Shown here: positions 32,441 through 44,582 of the stretch, in pieces | Layout: the number at the start of each line of letters is the position of its first letter | Numbering within the stretch: the stretch's first letter is position 1 | Source: Cycas panzhihuaensis | Taxonomy: Eukaryota; Cycadophyta | Reading direction: 5' to 3' | Length of the DNA stretch: 64,000 bases | Assembly: GCA_023213395.1 (NCBI GenBank) | Contig: CM041465.1 | Span: 150,047,741-150,111,740 of the forward strand | Made by a program: the position numbers and the translations under genes | The notes under the pieces: generated by a model | What the model was told of the DNA's origin: nothing | The model's input: the letters and a program-made list of their open reading frames with translations, nothing else | Database searches by the model: none

Positions 32441-33717
32441 CTGCTGTGGCCACCTGATCCTCCGGTCACGTGGCATCCTCTCCTCCTGGCTCTCCGCCCG
32501 CTGCAGGTGCCTCGTCTTCAAGCACCTCCTCTGCCTAGGTCCCTCTCCTTATGGGGGTGTCCCCAGCTCTCATCCCTACGGATCCCATCGTGATCTGTAG
32601 CCTGCGGGCCCTTGTCACGGGTCCTCTGACCTCACCCTGTGTTCCTGATGGGCCTGCCTCTCCTCCGGTAGCCCCAGATGGACCCTTTGTCTGTCCTGCT
32701 GTCCCTGAAGGACCTGCCTCCCCTGCAGGTCGTGACGGACTGGCCCCACTATCTCCACTATCCCCGTCGTCACTGCTGTCATCTCTCGCGGACACTCTTG
32801 CTCCGCCCGCCTCATCGTCACTATCCCACCTCACTGTCCTATACGGCTCAGCTATGTAGTCTGGGAGGGTGAGGAGGTCTAGTGATGTCGCCTCCACCGA
32901 TCGTCTGACGTGGGCTGGCCCCTCTATCCCCTCGCCGAAGTCTACCATCCGTGGACCATCGGGGCCCCGACCGTGATAGGGTGAGGTCCCCCCGCTGGTG
33001 CCACTGCCGCGAAGTGATCAAAATACCAACACTGTAACAGTGTACTGTATGATAGTCCTCCTCTACCAATCCATCCTCTCACCGGCTTCGCAGCGGCGAA
33101 CTACATCCATCCATCCTCCTGGAATCTCTATAATTCTCGCTGGGAAATCCAGAACAGAATGCACAGTATGATCATCTTCCTCACTCGAGGAATCCCGGAT
33201 AGTAGAACTGTCTAGAGGGGTGCTCCCCTCCGATCCCACCTGCCAGCTCCTGTGAAGAACAGAGCTGCCTCCCTGTGTGCTGCCTCGGTCGGGTCAAGGC
33301 CCCGAGTCTCACCGCCTCCCGTCCGGAACTCCCAAGATCCACGGATATCCCTCGGCGTGACCATCACATCCCCCACCTGTGGTAGGTGGAACACATGCCT
33401 CCTCCGGTCCCAATGGGACACTATATCCACCAAATACCGGTCCGATGTGTACCGAGGTGTCTTGAGGGCCTCAGACAGCCACACCTCCAAAGATGTCCCT
33501 ATCCTCCCGAGTCATCATCTCCATGTAACTCAAAGATAGCCATACCAACATTCTCGCGGTTATTCACCGCGAGGACAAATTGCTCACACCAAAACACCTC
33601 AAGTCAGTCTCATGTCAGCTATTATTACCTCTCTCTCTCTCAAATCTCTCTCCGCCTGAGATTTGGGGCTCTTTTGGCCCTCATGACTACTTTTCTACCT
33701 TGCTGCCTTCGTACCGC

Positions 33718-33747
33718 GCCAAACTTGGCGGTACCACTAAGTTTGGC
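33718..33747. repeat. Imperfect 30-bp palindrome
   Basis: Centred on GGTACC with arms GCCAAACTTGGC and ACTAAGTTTGGC, two mismatches. It sits in the same place in the antisense gene as the perfect 24-bp palindrome of A (3,167-3,190). Confidence 0.8.
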
Positions 33748-34230
33748 ACGGGTCCCACGGCGATTCGGGGCTGGGCGGTGATCGCAAGACCGCGATCATC
33801 TTCATGACAACAAATGACCCCTAAAGGGGAGGTTTTTGCCCAAAACCAAAATTTCTTCCGTGGACCCTGTCGGCCCACCGACCGTGGCTCCCTAATGCCC
33901 GTGTCCCCGCCTCACTGGTCCGATTCGGATCCCGGGAAGCCTTCCGTTGCCCATAAGGGGCACTAAACTATGCAAAATAACCTTAAAAGCTACACAAAAG
34001 CAACAAACTTTGAACTTTGATTTGGATCAGGTTTAGTGATTTCCACCACCGGATCCGTCTCGCCATCGCTATATCGTCTGCCTGGCCGTGGCCGCTCTCT
34101 CCGCTCCCTGATCCGACGGTCTGATCTCCCTCTGCGTGCCTCCAAAGTTGGGCGGTGCTCCACTGCGTAAGGGAATGGCTCTGGTTTCATACGAGAGCCG
34201 GTGAAAATGAATCCATTTTCCCGCTCATTT

Positions 34231-34250
34231 CCTTATATAGGCGGGGCCCC
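34231..34250 (-). promoter_or_regulatory. Predicted TATA promoter of the antisense gene (B)
   Basis: The minus strand reads GGGGCCCCGCCTATATAAGG, almost identical to 2,653-2,673 in A. The first ATG of the Arg-rich exon is about 45 nt downstream of the TATA box, a reasonable distance for a short 5' leader. Confidence 0.6.
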
Positions 34251-34755
34251 CAACGGGCACTTCCTCTGTTTTTGGTCTCGCGTCAGTTGTTGGGACCGCC
34301 TCGTTGCCCCGATTACCTTTGCCTTATGGCCCTGTCGTCAATCGCGCTATGTTGATGCCCTTTTTGCCCTCCTGCAAGGGCATTTATGGTGCATCATCAT
34401 CGCGCTTTTGTTAGGGCCCTTCTGCATCGTTTTGCGCGCTACTCCCGTGCCTGCCCGAGTTTATACTCGTTTGGCCTGCTCACGCCCCTAGACTCATTTC
34501 CGCAGTCCTTTCTCGCTCTTGGAGTCCCCAAAGGGAATGCCGCCCCACTCAGGGGCATGTTTCGCTTTCTAAAGGCGACCTTTTGGCACTCCAAGGGGTT
34601 TTTTCCTTCCGACCGCTCTCCACCGCCGATTGGATCGTTTGCTCTCGCCCTGGGTTACCTCATTGCTAGGTCCTCCTACCCTTCACGACCATTTTCTGCT
34701 AACTTGTTGTGCGTTTCTTTCACCACCCATCGATTGTTTGGATTTTGTGTCGCCG
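34251..34755 (+). other. Spacer before the second RNase H of element B
   Basis: About 500 bp with open but unrecognised frames on the plus strand. It is the counterpart of 2,141-2,650 in A. It separates the antisense promoter from the sense RNase H. Confidence 0.4.
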
Positions 34756-35160
34756 ATGTCTGTCTACATCTTTACCGACGGCGGAAGCCGCAGTAATCCT
34801 GGACCTTCTGCCGCTGCATGGATCCTCCGTAGCCCTTCTGGACATGATCTCCTCCGCTCTGGGATCTTCCTCCCAGAGGCTACTAACAACGAAGCCGAGT
34901 ATACAGCCGTTATTGAAGCCCTCATCGATGCTCTGCTTCCATCACGACCCATTGTTTTGCTGCGACTCAAGTTGTGGTGTCCCATCTCACCTAGGTTTAC
35001 GTGTGTGATGCCCTCACTGAGGACTCTCGCTCGCCGCATCCCTCCCGCCCGCTTTTCTCGTTGATATCCAAGATATCCCTCGGGCCCTCAACACCGAGGC
35101 GTATAGCCTCGTTCGCCTCATCCTTGAGCGCCGCCTCCCTTCACGACTGGCCCCGAGGTT
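34756..35160 (+). pseudogene. Second (archaeal-type) RNase H of element B
   Basis: ATG at 34,756 opens MSVYIFTDGGSRSNPGPSAA, with the first catalytic Asp at 34,777, followed by ATNNEAEYTAVIEAL (Glu). A frameshift near 34,955 moves CDS (third catalytic residue) to another frame. In a further frame NTEAYSLVRLILERRLP is found where A has NGEADSLVCLILECRLP, so the last Asp is Tyr in B (35,102-35,104). This copy is therefore inactive, but the domain is clear. Its place after integrase and the antisense gene is the same as in A. Confidence 0.8.
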
Positions 35161-35542
35161 TGCTCGCCTTCCCGTCGCCCAAGCCCTGTGTTGTCTGTCA
35201 CTTTGCTCATGATCCGCTTGCACCTCCAAAACCAGGTTACTAATGAGGTAAAACTATGGTATCTACTATTTGTTCTTTATTTAGTTATGCATGTTCCTTT
35301 GCATCCTTTGTGGTGGGGGCAACCCCCTCACCTGTCTCGTTCTTCCACGGTTCTGTGTGGCTCATAAAGTGCATCTATGTTGTCTCCACCGCTGCTTTTG
35401 TACCCACGCGTCCCACCACGACACTCGCCGGCGCCCTTGCCAACTGTTATGATCTTGATTGATATATTTATATACACATGTGCTACTAACAGTTGTGTTG
35501 CCAGCATTCGCCATCGCACCAGGCTTCCGAGCGGCGAGGCTC

Positions 35543-35555
35543 ACGCTAAGGGGCG
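35543..35555 (+). other. Polypurine tract of element B
   Basis: ACGCTAAGGGGCG directly precedes the 3' LTR; the AAGGGGC core is shared with A. Confidence 0.65.
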
Positions 35556-38124
35556 TGTTTCCCTTTCGGAATGGATACTAATCACCGACTCGTAAGTGTG
35601 TATGTCTCTCGCATTATCATCGCTTTCTTTTACTGGATGTTTGCTTGCGTATCTGCATGTGTATGACTTTGTGGGTAGCCTTGTAGTCGTCCACACCTAT
35701 GCTAGCCTATGACGACTATAGCAGGGGCACACTCCCAGCGAGTGTGGCACCGTGACCGTGACATTACTTCCCGTGATCCGCCTCCTCCTCACTTCTGGAT
35801 CCACTAGGTTTGCGCCACCTCCGCCCGTGCGATGACCCATCATCGTTTGGTCAACTTGCCACCCCACTCGAGCCCTATTTTTGCTCCTTTGGACCCGTTT
35901 TGTTGGCTTGTTTTCTCCCGGGTAGGTTTTCTAGCTTTCTAATAGCCTTTTCGGTCGTCTGCCCCCAACCTGGACTGGTTGGTGGGCTCCATTTTCAGCT
36001 CTAGGTGCGTACCGCTGGATTTTTCGATGCCAGAATATTCAGCATCGCGAATATTCCCGGCAGACGACTGTCTCAGGTTGTTTTTAAAAATCCGCCATGG
36101 CAATTTCGCATTTATTGCGAAACTGCCATGTGGCTCGCACTTTATTCCTCTTCCAGTTGCACCCTAATCTCACGCTTTAGGGTTTTTCTTGAGTACTTAA
36201 GCCTTTTTTGGCTCATTTTCAAGGATCTTTTTGCTCACTTTTGGAGTTGCTCTCAAGAAAAACACTCTCCTCGCCTCGCTTCTTCTCTGTTCGTCAAGAA
36301 TCGACTGCACCTCTTCATACCGCCGACTCTCCTTTGGCTTGGATGAGACATTCTCTCAGCCCCTCAAACGCCTTGGAGAGGGCTCCTTTGAAGCGGTTTC
36401 ACCGGTTTCTACCTGTGCGCCCACGAGTTCCCTGCTTGCGTGTGTTTTCCACCCTGCCTCCGTAGCAGGTCCCTAGCCCGCCTCCACTCCAGATCCGGCT
36501 ATTTTTCCACTTCTTCATTGCCTTTTCACGAGGCAAATCCCTTGCCTCCCCTTCCCAAGTACTCTTCATTTTGTATTTGTATTTTTGTGATATTTATGCT
36601 TCAGCTTATTTGTTCCTACTTATTTCTTGAGAGTTAGTTTTCCTCCCTTTTGAGGACTGCTGTACCACTCTCCCTGCGCTTCTTGCCTGCGTTTACCGTC
36701 TAAGGCAGCGGCGTTGAGGGGTTGCATAGGTTTTGGGGAGGAGCTGGGTGGATTCCGTACCACCTTCTATGCTCCCTAAGCGGCTCAGGGCCCCCCAAAG
36801 CCTCCCTCTCGCCCTGTGCTACTCTTGGCTTATGAACAAGGGTTTGAAGGCTCCCTCTGGTTGCCCAAACCAGCGCTGTCACAAGTTGCAGTGCTGATTT
36901 GGGACCCTTTGTTCAGGTTTGGGTGCCATGCATAGGCCCCAACCACGGGTTCTTGCTTCACCTTTGCTCCCCAGTCACCCGGTTTGCTCCTCAGAGCATC
37001 CAGGTTCCCATGGATATCTTTGGGTCTCTCTTGCCCCCTTTTCAGCCATTTTCCAGCCTTGGTTCTTGACTTTCTCCTCGCTGCCTTGTGGCTCCTGGGG
37101 GGAGGTTAGGGCACCGTTTGCAGAAGTAGGCCACTCTGAGGCTCGCCTTGTTGTTTCCTTTCATTTGGATCACTTTCCTTTGGTATTTTCCTTATTGGAC
37201 TAATACTAATGCATGTATATTTAGACTCTTGTTTATGTTGCTAGATATATATTGTTAGATCTTTTGTTGCATGTTAGTGTTCTCCCTTCGGGAAGAGGGG
37301 GACCCTTGTTGCTTGCAGGTACTCGAGACGCGCGGAGAACGTTGCCCATTGGCCTCTCTACCGGTAAGTGCTCCTTGCATGTATCATGTTTTATGCTATC
37401 TCATTTACTAGTTAGCGTTCCTTTCCTTCCTTCAGTATCGCATTTACTTTCCCAGGGAAGGTAAGGAAGCCCCTTTCGCCTCACCGCCACATCCCGTGAT
37501 CCCAGACGTCGTGCGAAGTGGTTGGGTGCTCCTCGTGGAGGCTACGTCATCTCGCACGCCTTCGGCCCAGGTGCACGCTTCCTTCCTCTTTGCTACCCTT
37601 GTTCTTCCTTTTATTCTTTTCTTAGTAATTAGAACATCGAAAGATTAAAAGGGGAAATTGCTTTTGTATTTGTTTGCGATTTGTTTGCCTTGTTGCATGC
37701 ATCCTTTATTATCCGTAGGAAAGATTGTAAGAGTTTTCTTTGTCCTTACCTTTCCTTCCTTCTCCTTAACCGCACGAGCGCCTTGCTTCCCGCATCGCTC
37801 GTATACCCGGTTAGGTTGCATAGGTTGGCCCTTGGCCTATCTCTATTAGGTTCCTTCTCTCTCCCTTCTGGCCACACAAGGGTGGGAGGGTCCTACTCCC
37901 AAGCCAACTCAGGTTCGTCCTACGTACCTTCGCCTCTTGCTCAAGGTGGTGAAGGGTCACCCAATAGTAGCCATACTCCATTGCAGATCCTGATCTCGCT
38001 GGCCTCCCACAAGACGGGCGCCTCAGTGGTAGTTACCCGCCTTTTAGGTTCCACTTTCTATCATTCCATCACTTACTCCTCCCACGCCTATCAGTTAGGT
38101 AGTTATCCCGTAGCTGCGCATCCA
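35556..38124 (+). repeat. Element B 3' LTR
   Basis: 2,569 bp, against 2,552 bp for the 5' copy. It starts TGTTTCCC, ends GCGCATCCA and is followed by GTAGG. It shares the conserved inverted repeat at 36,104-36,122. Differences from the 5' LTR cluster near 35,560-35,780 and 36,980-37,010. Confidence 0.9.
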
Positions 38125-38129
38125 GTAGG

Positions 38130-39807
38130 TAAATATGATTTTTATAAAATAATATCTAACCACAAGGGGTCTAGTTGGGTTGTTATATATTCTTTTAATA
38201 TTGATGAAAGAGCTTTTGAATTGTTAGATCTTGTAAATACTCAAAGTGGAACTTATCAAGCTAGACCAACAATGCCTTTAATATTGAGTGACATGTTTCC
38301 TATTTGAAGTCTTAGGACAAACTATTAGTCATTATGTTTTCTTTGCATTTCTTATAAATTATGTTAAAGTTAAAATATTTGATTTTTATGACTTACGTTT
38401 TCGTAATTTTGGTAGTGTAAGTTATTAGATTAATGTTCATATATGGATGAAATAAAGTATGTGAGTCATAGAAGTTACAAACTCCTAAATGGACTTATGA
38501 CACATGTCAGGGCAGTTATAAATTCTTTTGTTGATTATTACTAATCCCGCTTGTATATTGATTTGCATTGTATTATATATAAAAGTAAATTAGTGAATAG
38601 GTTCTTAATGAATGAAGATTATTATTGAAGGTAGACTAATTCTATTTGAAAAAACCCATATCTTTATGCATAGTTTGGTTCCATGTTTCAATTGCAAATT
38701 CACATCTAGTATCATAATGGGTCTTTGCAAGTTGATAATTAAATTTTCACCTATAATACTAGAGCTAATCAATCTGTACATTTGTTTATTAAAAATTTAT
38801 CCTGTTTTACTTATTTTGCTATGTAAAATTGTGAGAAATTGGGTTATTATTTAGAGAATGTTGGATTTAATGTGCTTTGTAGTTATCATATCTTATTGGA
38901 AGCTTTATTATTGTATCCTTTATTAATAATTGGGCAAGTTACAAATTTATGTTTATAAATCTATGATTATTTAGTCATATATAAGTGGGCAAGAAAATGA
39001 AATATTTATTTTCTAATTAGCTTCAAATCTTCTTTCTCACCTTCTCTTAGAGAATTTCATATCATTATTTCTTATTATATCTCACCAACTTGATATTAGA
39101 AGTTGTTAAATAAATGAACATCATATATGCTTTTTAACTAATTATATATCATGAGGGTATTATTGCACTCTTCTAAGGAAGTTAGTGATATGTATGTGTT
39201 GCCAAAGAGAATATAAGGGATAAGAAGGGTTTTGTTAAGGGCTATTTAAGTCAGGTAAATTAGGGGAAAAGTAAATAAATTTGTAAGGTCTTTTTGTGAA
39301 GTGTTGGGATATCGAGAAAGTATTAGAGCTAGTAGTTATAATTGTATTACCTTCAGTTAACTATTATTATCTCCTTTATCTTCGGTATCTATCATGCTAA
39401 GATTAATATAAAAATAACACTCCAAATATGCAAATAAGGCATAGACCACACTAGCCCCTATCCATCTTGCCAGCCGATCTATCTTGTGACACCCCAATAG
39501 ATCATAATTTATTGATTGATCCAATTTAATAATAGGCCTTAATATAGTTAAATAAAACCCCTAATCTAGAAATTAAAAGTGTACTAGGTAGATACTAAGA
39601 AGAAAAGTGGACAAAACTATAAAAAGTAAGAAAACTCAACTAAAATATGAAGATCCAGACACATAAAATACCAAATTCATACGATGTTTACTTCTTTAAA
39701 TCTGATTAATAGTATATTATAATAATTTGAATGCATGAATATAAAATAATTAATTGAGACACCATTACATATGGTACGTATCTGGAGATAAGAGTAAGAT
39801 TAAAGAG
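38130..39807. other. AT-rich sequence; remainder of element E at left edge
   Basis: The first 40-80 bp on the minus strand continue the integrase N-terminal region of E (LFYKNHIYLP). Beyond that I could not follow RNase H or RT motifs. A plus-strand frame of 60 codons (38,125-38,307) is considered accidental. The rest is AT-rich with no supported feature. Confidence 0.4.
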
Positions 39808-39812
39808 CAAAG

Positions 39813-40480
39813 TGTTAGATAATATGACAACAATGTTTTGGAGGCTAAAATTTTGATAAGTTAACAATGCAGTTTCCCTCCCAAACTTCCTCGGGGGCAT
39901 ATAAGGGGGGTGAGAGCCCCCCTTGGATGAGGGGTGTGAGGGGAGCCAGACCCCCCTCCCCCCTCCCCCCACAAAGAGGGGATTCAAGGGTGATAGGTCC
40001 TGACCTAAAAATCTAGCACTGAAAAGCATACTAAATTGTAAAGAGAATTAGGGTTGTTCATTCAAAATACCCTAGATTTAATGGTTAAGATTTGTACCTT
40101 ATATAACTCTCTCATATAGCCTGTTTTAGGGTGTTTAATATTATATTGATAGTGTTCGATGTATTGGATTCACTGTGAGGAGTTAGGCGGCTGGTTGTTG
40201 CTGATATAAGTGTTTTTCTATAGATTGTGTACATTTCTCTATTATTTGATAATAGAGATTAATACCTTTCCTGTGTGGATGTTTTCCTAGCATACTGTTA
40301 GAGTTTTACCATGTTACATCAGGTGTATATGTGATGCTTTAGATTTTTAATTTATTTATTATATTATCTCTGGTTTAAGAACTTACATGTTATATTTTAA
40401 TTTTGATTCTTGTAACTAGTTACAAACTAGTTTAGATCTTAGTGGTAGTTTCTAGTTATTAGGACTTAGTTTACTCAACA
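39813..40480 (+). repeat. Element H: solo LTR of the D copia family
   Basis: 668 bp beginning TGTTAGATAATATGA and ending TTTACTCAACA, homologous along its length to the LTRs of element D. It is flanked by the target duplication CAAAG (39,808-39,812; 40,481-40,485) with no internal region, the product of recombination between two LTRs. It includes the family's C-rich tract (39,947-39,969). Confidence 0.93.
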
Positions 40481-40485
40481 CAAAG

Positions 40486-40832
40486 TCCTATGAAGAACAT
40501 ACACAAAGAATATGAATTGAGTCACCTAACTTGTGAATGTACAAATATGAAAAATTCAACTAATGTGACGCCATATACAAACAAAATTCATCATAATAAA
40601 AAAGCTTATGACTAAAATTATTTTTTCACACTTTTTAATATTTAGTTATATTAATTCGTACTTGATTTTACTTAAATTTTATATATTAGTCTTTTTAGGT
40701 GAAGCTCTTAGTCATATTAAATGATGGGTGTTAAGTTATTTTCTGCCTTACTGCAAAGCCACTTATAAAAATGAAGGGTACTTTTCTATTATAATTTTAT
40801 GTGCTTTATCATTTAAGCATGGTCATATGATT
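40486..40832. other. AT-rich spacer, nothing recognised
   Basis: About 350 bp between solo LTR H and element I. No open frame or repeat boundary seen. Confidence 0.6.
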
Positions 40833-40837
40833 ATTTT

Positions 40838-41166
40838 TTAAAGTTGTTATAGGAGAGCAGAGCAGAGCAATGAAAGTATGTACTCAATCCATAGTGTAAA
40901 TTATATGTAAAAATTTTGTATTCAATCCATCTTGAGAGAGTGTACAAATATTTCCTTTAGAGAGGTGGTGTTAATGTACACTAGGGTTTTGAGCCTAATG
41001 AATAAATATGCGGGAGGAGGACAAGAGCCCTCCTCAACCTATAATTTAAAATAATATAAAATAATAAGTAACTTACATTAAAATGCACTTACTATAACTT
41101 CCCATTAAGGTATGTGTTGTTGCATATTCTGAAGGTGATGTTAGGTGATGGGTATTAATCTTAACA
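40838..41166 (-). repeat. Element I 3' LTR (left copy)
   Basis: 329 bp; on the minus strand it begins TGTTAAGATTAATACC. Clearly diverged from the right copy by scattered substitutions and balanced indels, so the insertion is old. Confidence 0.9.
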
Positions 41167-41175
41167 TTCTCCCCC

Positions 41176-41840
41176 TTAATATTCATCATATACATCTTCA
41201 ACTTTTTCTTTGAACTTGTGATACTCATACTTGAGAAAAACTTTGAATACTTGTCCTTTAGCTTTATGATCATCTTTGATGTGGTCATCAACTTGCCTTA
41301 TCATCCTTTTAGTAATATGTATCTCTTTAACACTATGTAATTCAACTGGTTTCCAAGTAGGTGTGGATTGATTCGAATGAGTAGGGACGACTTTGTCTTT
41401 GTCTTTTCCATTAATTAGGTCCAAGATACATATAATCTCATCAAATGCAACATTGGAGTCATCAATTTGATTAAAGTATTCACTAGTACATTCAACATTA
41501 GTCTTTTCAACAAAGTTCATTAGCTCTAATATTTGTCTCACATGAAAAGTATCATCAATATAATTAGTAACATTTAATTCCAAAGTATCAGCCCCAAAAA
41601 CTGATTCTAGGGTATCCTATACATATTTAGAAGTAGTTAACCCACCTATACTAAAAAATATAATCATCTAGTGCATAAAACATTAGGGCTAATGCCTCAT
41701 TATCCTTTTTTATGTCTTCTTTAACATTTGGTTTATAACCATCTTTTACACACTTCTATATTTTTTTAGAGATAAGGAGCGTTTTCATCAAATTCTTCCA
41801 AGATAAAAAAACTAGAGCCATTAAATATGGGAATCATCAT
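41176..41840 (-). pseudogene. gag: gag remnant of element I
   Basis: From 41,840 the minus strand reads MMIPIFNGSSFLSWKNLMKT, KDGYKPNVKEDIKKDNEALA and LMFYALDDYIF, then after a 1-nt shift FSIGGLTTSKYV and DTLESVFGAD, continuing into the open frame 41,583-41,176 that ends KEKVEDVYDEY ten bases before the LTR. The P-x-F-x-G-x-x-F-x-x-W-K start and the AL..AL/DDxIF..TSK-x-x-W-D-T-L pattern are those of the copia gag family (Retrotran_gag_2 type). No zinc knuckle or pol follows. Confidence 0.75.
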
Positions 41841-44569
41841 ATCATCCAAATAGGTGGCCATTATAAGAGACTTTAATACATAATCCAAAAGGATGATCTT
41901 AATGAGAAAATAAGAAGCCCCTTAACCTCAAATTAATAAATGACTTGAAATATGTAATAAATCTATTTTTACAAGAACTTTCAACATGATTTTAACAAAG
42001 ATTCCTCTTTAATCAATGAAAGATAATAACTTAGCAATAAAGAATATATATCCTTAAAAATAACAAATGAATCTATAATATGTAATAAATCTTCTTTTAA
42101 GTAAGGTAAATATTCTTTTAGAATAAAACTAATATTCAATCAATGATCCTTTCAAAAGGTGATATATATATGAATTTTAAAGAAACAAAAGCCTACCAAT
42201 GAGCTTATAGTTATGTATTATAATGCACCTTTAAGATTTCAAATGTAATGACCTTAAATCAACTTGAATATGCTTTACTAGTGAGTTAAGATAACTTGAA
42301 ATATATATAAACTTTCAAATAAATACCTCTTTAATCAATGAGAATATAACTTAGTAATAAAACATGCTTTTTAAATGTTCTTAATGCAACTTAAAGAACT
42401 TTAAAGAGGAAAAAAATGACTTTGAATAAGCAGAAAATATACCTTAAAGAGCTTTAGAATCAACTCTATAAGTTAGAATATAAGATGATAACTTTATAAT
42501 AGAGTTAGAAGGGATTTGAATGCACCAGTTTGACATTTTTGATCTAAAAAGGGGCTGCTTCTCTTCAAGAGGCTAAAATAGAGATAAATAGCTATAAAAA
42601 CTCAATTGTAGACCTTTAAAACAAACAAAAGCTATCAATAACTTATTAGTAGCTCAATAATAAATAAATGTATTGAATTAAAATAAAAAATTGCTTGAAA
42701 TATTTAAAAAATAAGTTAACTTAGGACTAAATAGAAGCCTTGACTTTATTAGCTTCAAAACCCTACAAAACTATATCAGATCTCAATAAAACCTATTCCA
42801 ATGCGTAGAGAATTAAAAAAATTTTCTGATGGATCTAGTCATTCCAAAAATGGGCTTCTAGATCAAAAGTTATTACAAAAATTGTACAATGACCTATTTA
42901 TGATAAAAATTATAAAGGAAGGAAGTTAAGCCCCTTAGCAAACTGGGCCTTGGTCAAGTAGGAGTCGAAAAGACCATCCGGTAGGCTCCAAAGGGGGCTA
43001 TAAGACTTTAAACTTTATGAAATAAGATTAAATCTCTTAAAAACTAAAATTATAAAGGGAAGCTTATAATTGTTTAGAGTCCACCCCCTAAAGTGATAAA
43101 GCCACAATCATATGGATCAAAATAAGACCAAAAGCTAATGATGGAGGGGGCTAATCATAGACCACGTGCCTAAATTTTAAAAAAATATAAATTTGATTAA
43201 ATTTAATAAGAACTTTAGAAAAAATAAAATAAATCAATGAAATATAATTGTCTGTTAATGAGCGTGATAGGGATGATGTAAATCACATGGACACAGATGA
43301 TCTAGAGGAGATTTCTCCTAAAGGAATCAATGAAATCCTGAACCATCTTCTTTGCTAGAAAGAAAACTAAAAAATGGTTAGAATGAATAGTTATAAGCCC
43401 CAGTTTCGTTAGACCATTAGAGAGCTATAATCGCTTTAGAAAGGATTTTCTCTCAGAACTCTATAAAAAGAGAAATATTGCTTTAAATTGGTTCCTTTTT
43501 AGATTATTGATATAAATCAATTTTGCTCTTTTAGCCAGAAATCACACATGCTAATATATTTCAATATATGAATATATTTTATAAAAAGTAGAGTTTACCA
43601 TTTCACTTCTTTGCTATAGAATGAATATAATTTAAAAAACATAAAAAATAGAGGTTACCAAAAACATGGAGACTGAGGCATGATGAAGATCTATCTTGTA
43701 GCTGGAAACTACCTTAATCCATATCAAAGCTCGATTATAGAAGATTGTAGATTCTTGAAGTGGGATATGGAGATGCACCAAACAAAGTAAGAAGAGACAC
43801 AAAGTGTTACGAGAGGGCAAACAACTAGAGATGAGCACAAAAATGTAGATCTCCATGTAGAGCAGATCTATGGACTCCATGTAGAATTCTAATAACAGAT
43901 TTTATGAGAACTAAATAGAAATATGATCCCAATAGACTACTCTCCAATGAATGGATGGATGTTGTTTTGGGAATAGGGAAGTCCAAAGGAGTGACAAGGA
44001 TGAAGGAGAGGTGTGTTAGAAGGGCTTTACATTTGTTCAAATGATATGCATTGCACTCCTATTAATGGCTACTTCTACAAACCTAGAAGAGTTTACACAG
44101 ATGCATGCATCTACAGACACCAAGATACTTGAGAACACTAATATTTTTTATTTATTTTTAATATTATAATTCAACTTTTGATCTTTGACAACCAAGCACT
44201 TTTATATTATAATCATTGAGATTTTGGCTTTTGTTTTGGTAATTTGGTTGCACGCCAACAATCAATGGAATGTATTAAAATAAAAGTGAAATATATATAA
44301 AGTTTGAAATGCAAGCTATTAAGAATTATTAAATTAATAGGGAAATCATAAAGACAACATCTAGAACACATAGATAAAGTCTCAACTGACCACGCAGATC
44401 TGTAGAGAGATGTAGCACAAACATATATGATTATATCATATAATATATGAAATATAACAATAGTATAATAAACTTTAACAAAATACATATGAATTTATTG
44501 AATGAAATGATACTGTCAGAAATAGACTGCTGTGTTTTAACGTTCTTTGATCCATGTAAGTAAACCTAA
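41841..44569 (-). other. Non-coding internal region of element I
   Basis: 2.7 kb between the primer site and gag with only short, unrelated frames (for example 44,488-44,213 and 43,880-43,632). AT-rich; no domain recognised. Confidence 0.5.
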
Positions 44570-44582
44570 CTCTGATACCAAA

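Larger units (their letters stand above)
31720..34195 (-). pseudogene. Antisense multi-exon gene of element B (plant-mobile-domain-like)
   Basis: Minus strand, opposite to gag-pol. First exon 34,190-33,990 starts MKPEPFPYAVEH and is Arg-rich (RGRSDRRIRERRERPRPGRR). The mobile-domain-like region begins at about 33,568 (VNNRENVGMA) and includes LVDIVSHWDRRRHVFHL and GDVMVTPRDIRGSWEF (33,430-33,340), then YSTLLQCWYFDHFAAVAPAG (about 33,045-32,985). The acidic/Gly/Pro tract is 32,948-32,535 (LLTLPDYIAEPYRTVRWDSD, then DDSSDDGDSGDSG). After a 101-nt intron the basic C-terminal exon ends near 31,720. Frameshifts and stops break the frame, including a TAG after RRGAPL that is also present in A. Plant mobile domains occur in host proteins such as MAIN/MAIL1 and in transposons; the role here is unknown. 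Confidence 0.65.
21710..38124 (+). mobile_element. Element B: complete Tat-lineage Ty3/gypsy retrotransposon
   Basis: A 16.4-kb insertion with LTRs at 21,710-24,261 and 35,556-38,124, each starting TGTTTCCC and ending TCCA, and the target duplication GTAGG on both sides (21,705-21,709; 38,125-38,129). Order: LTR, primer-site-like motif, gag, protease, RT, RNase H, integrase, opposite-strand gene (34.2-31.7 kb), second RNase H, polypurine tract, LTR. It interrupts the integrase of element E. It is markedly GC-richer than its surroundings. Coding parts have a modest number of stops and shifts, fewer than D, E, I or K. Confidence 0.95.

Noticed and set aside
38125-38307. A 60-codon plus-strand frame after B (VGKYDFYKIISNHKGSSWVV..) that looked like an F-box-associated or kelch fragment.
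   Set aside because: The minus strand across the repaired B insertion site reads an integrase N-terminal block (FYKNHIYLP joined to LKAMILKEGHSIG), a better explanation; the plus frame partly begins inside the LTR.
39880-39970. Repeated CCCCTTGG/GGGTG blocks considered as a possible tandem repeat or CRISPR-like array.
   Set aside because: They are part of the D-family LTR (also at 45,060-45,150 and 49,755-49,805), with no repeat-spacer periodicity.
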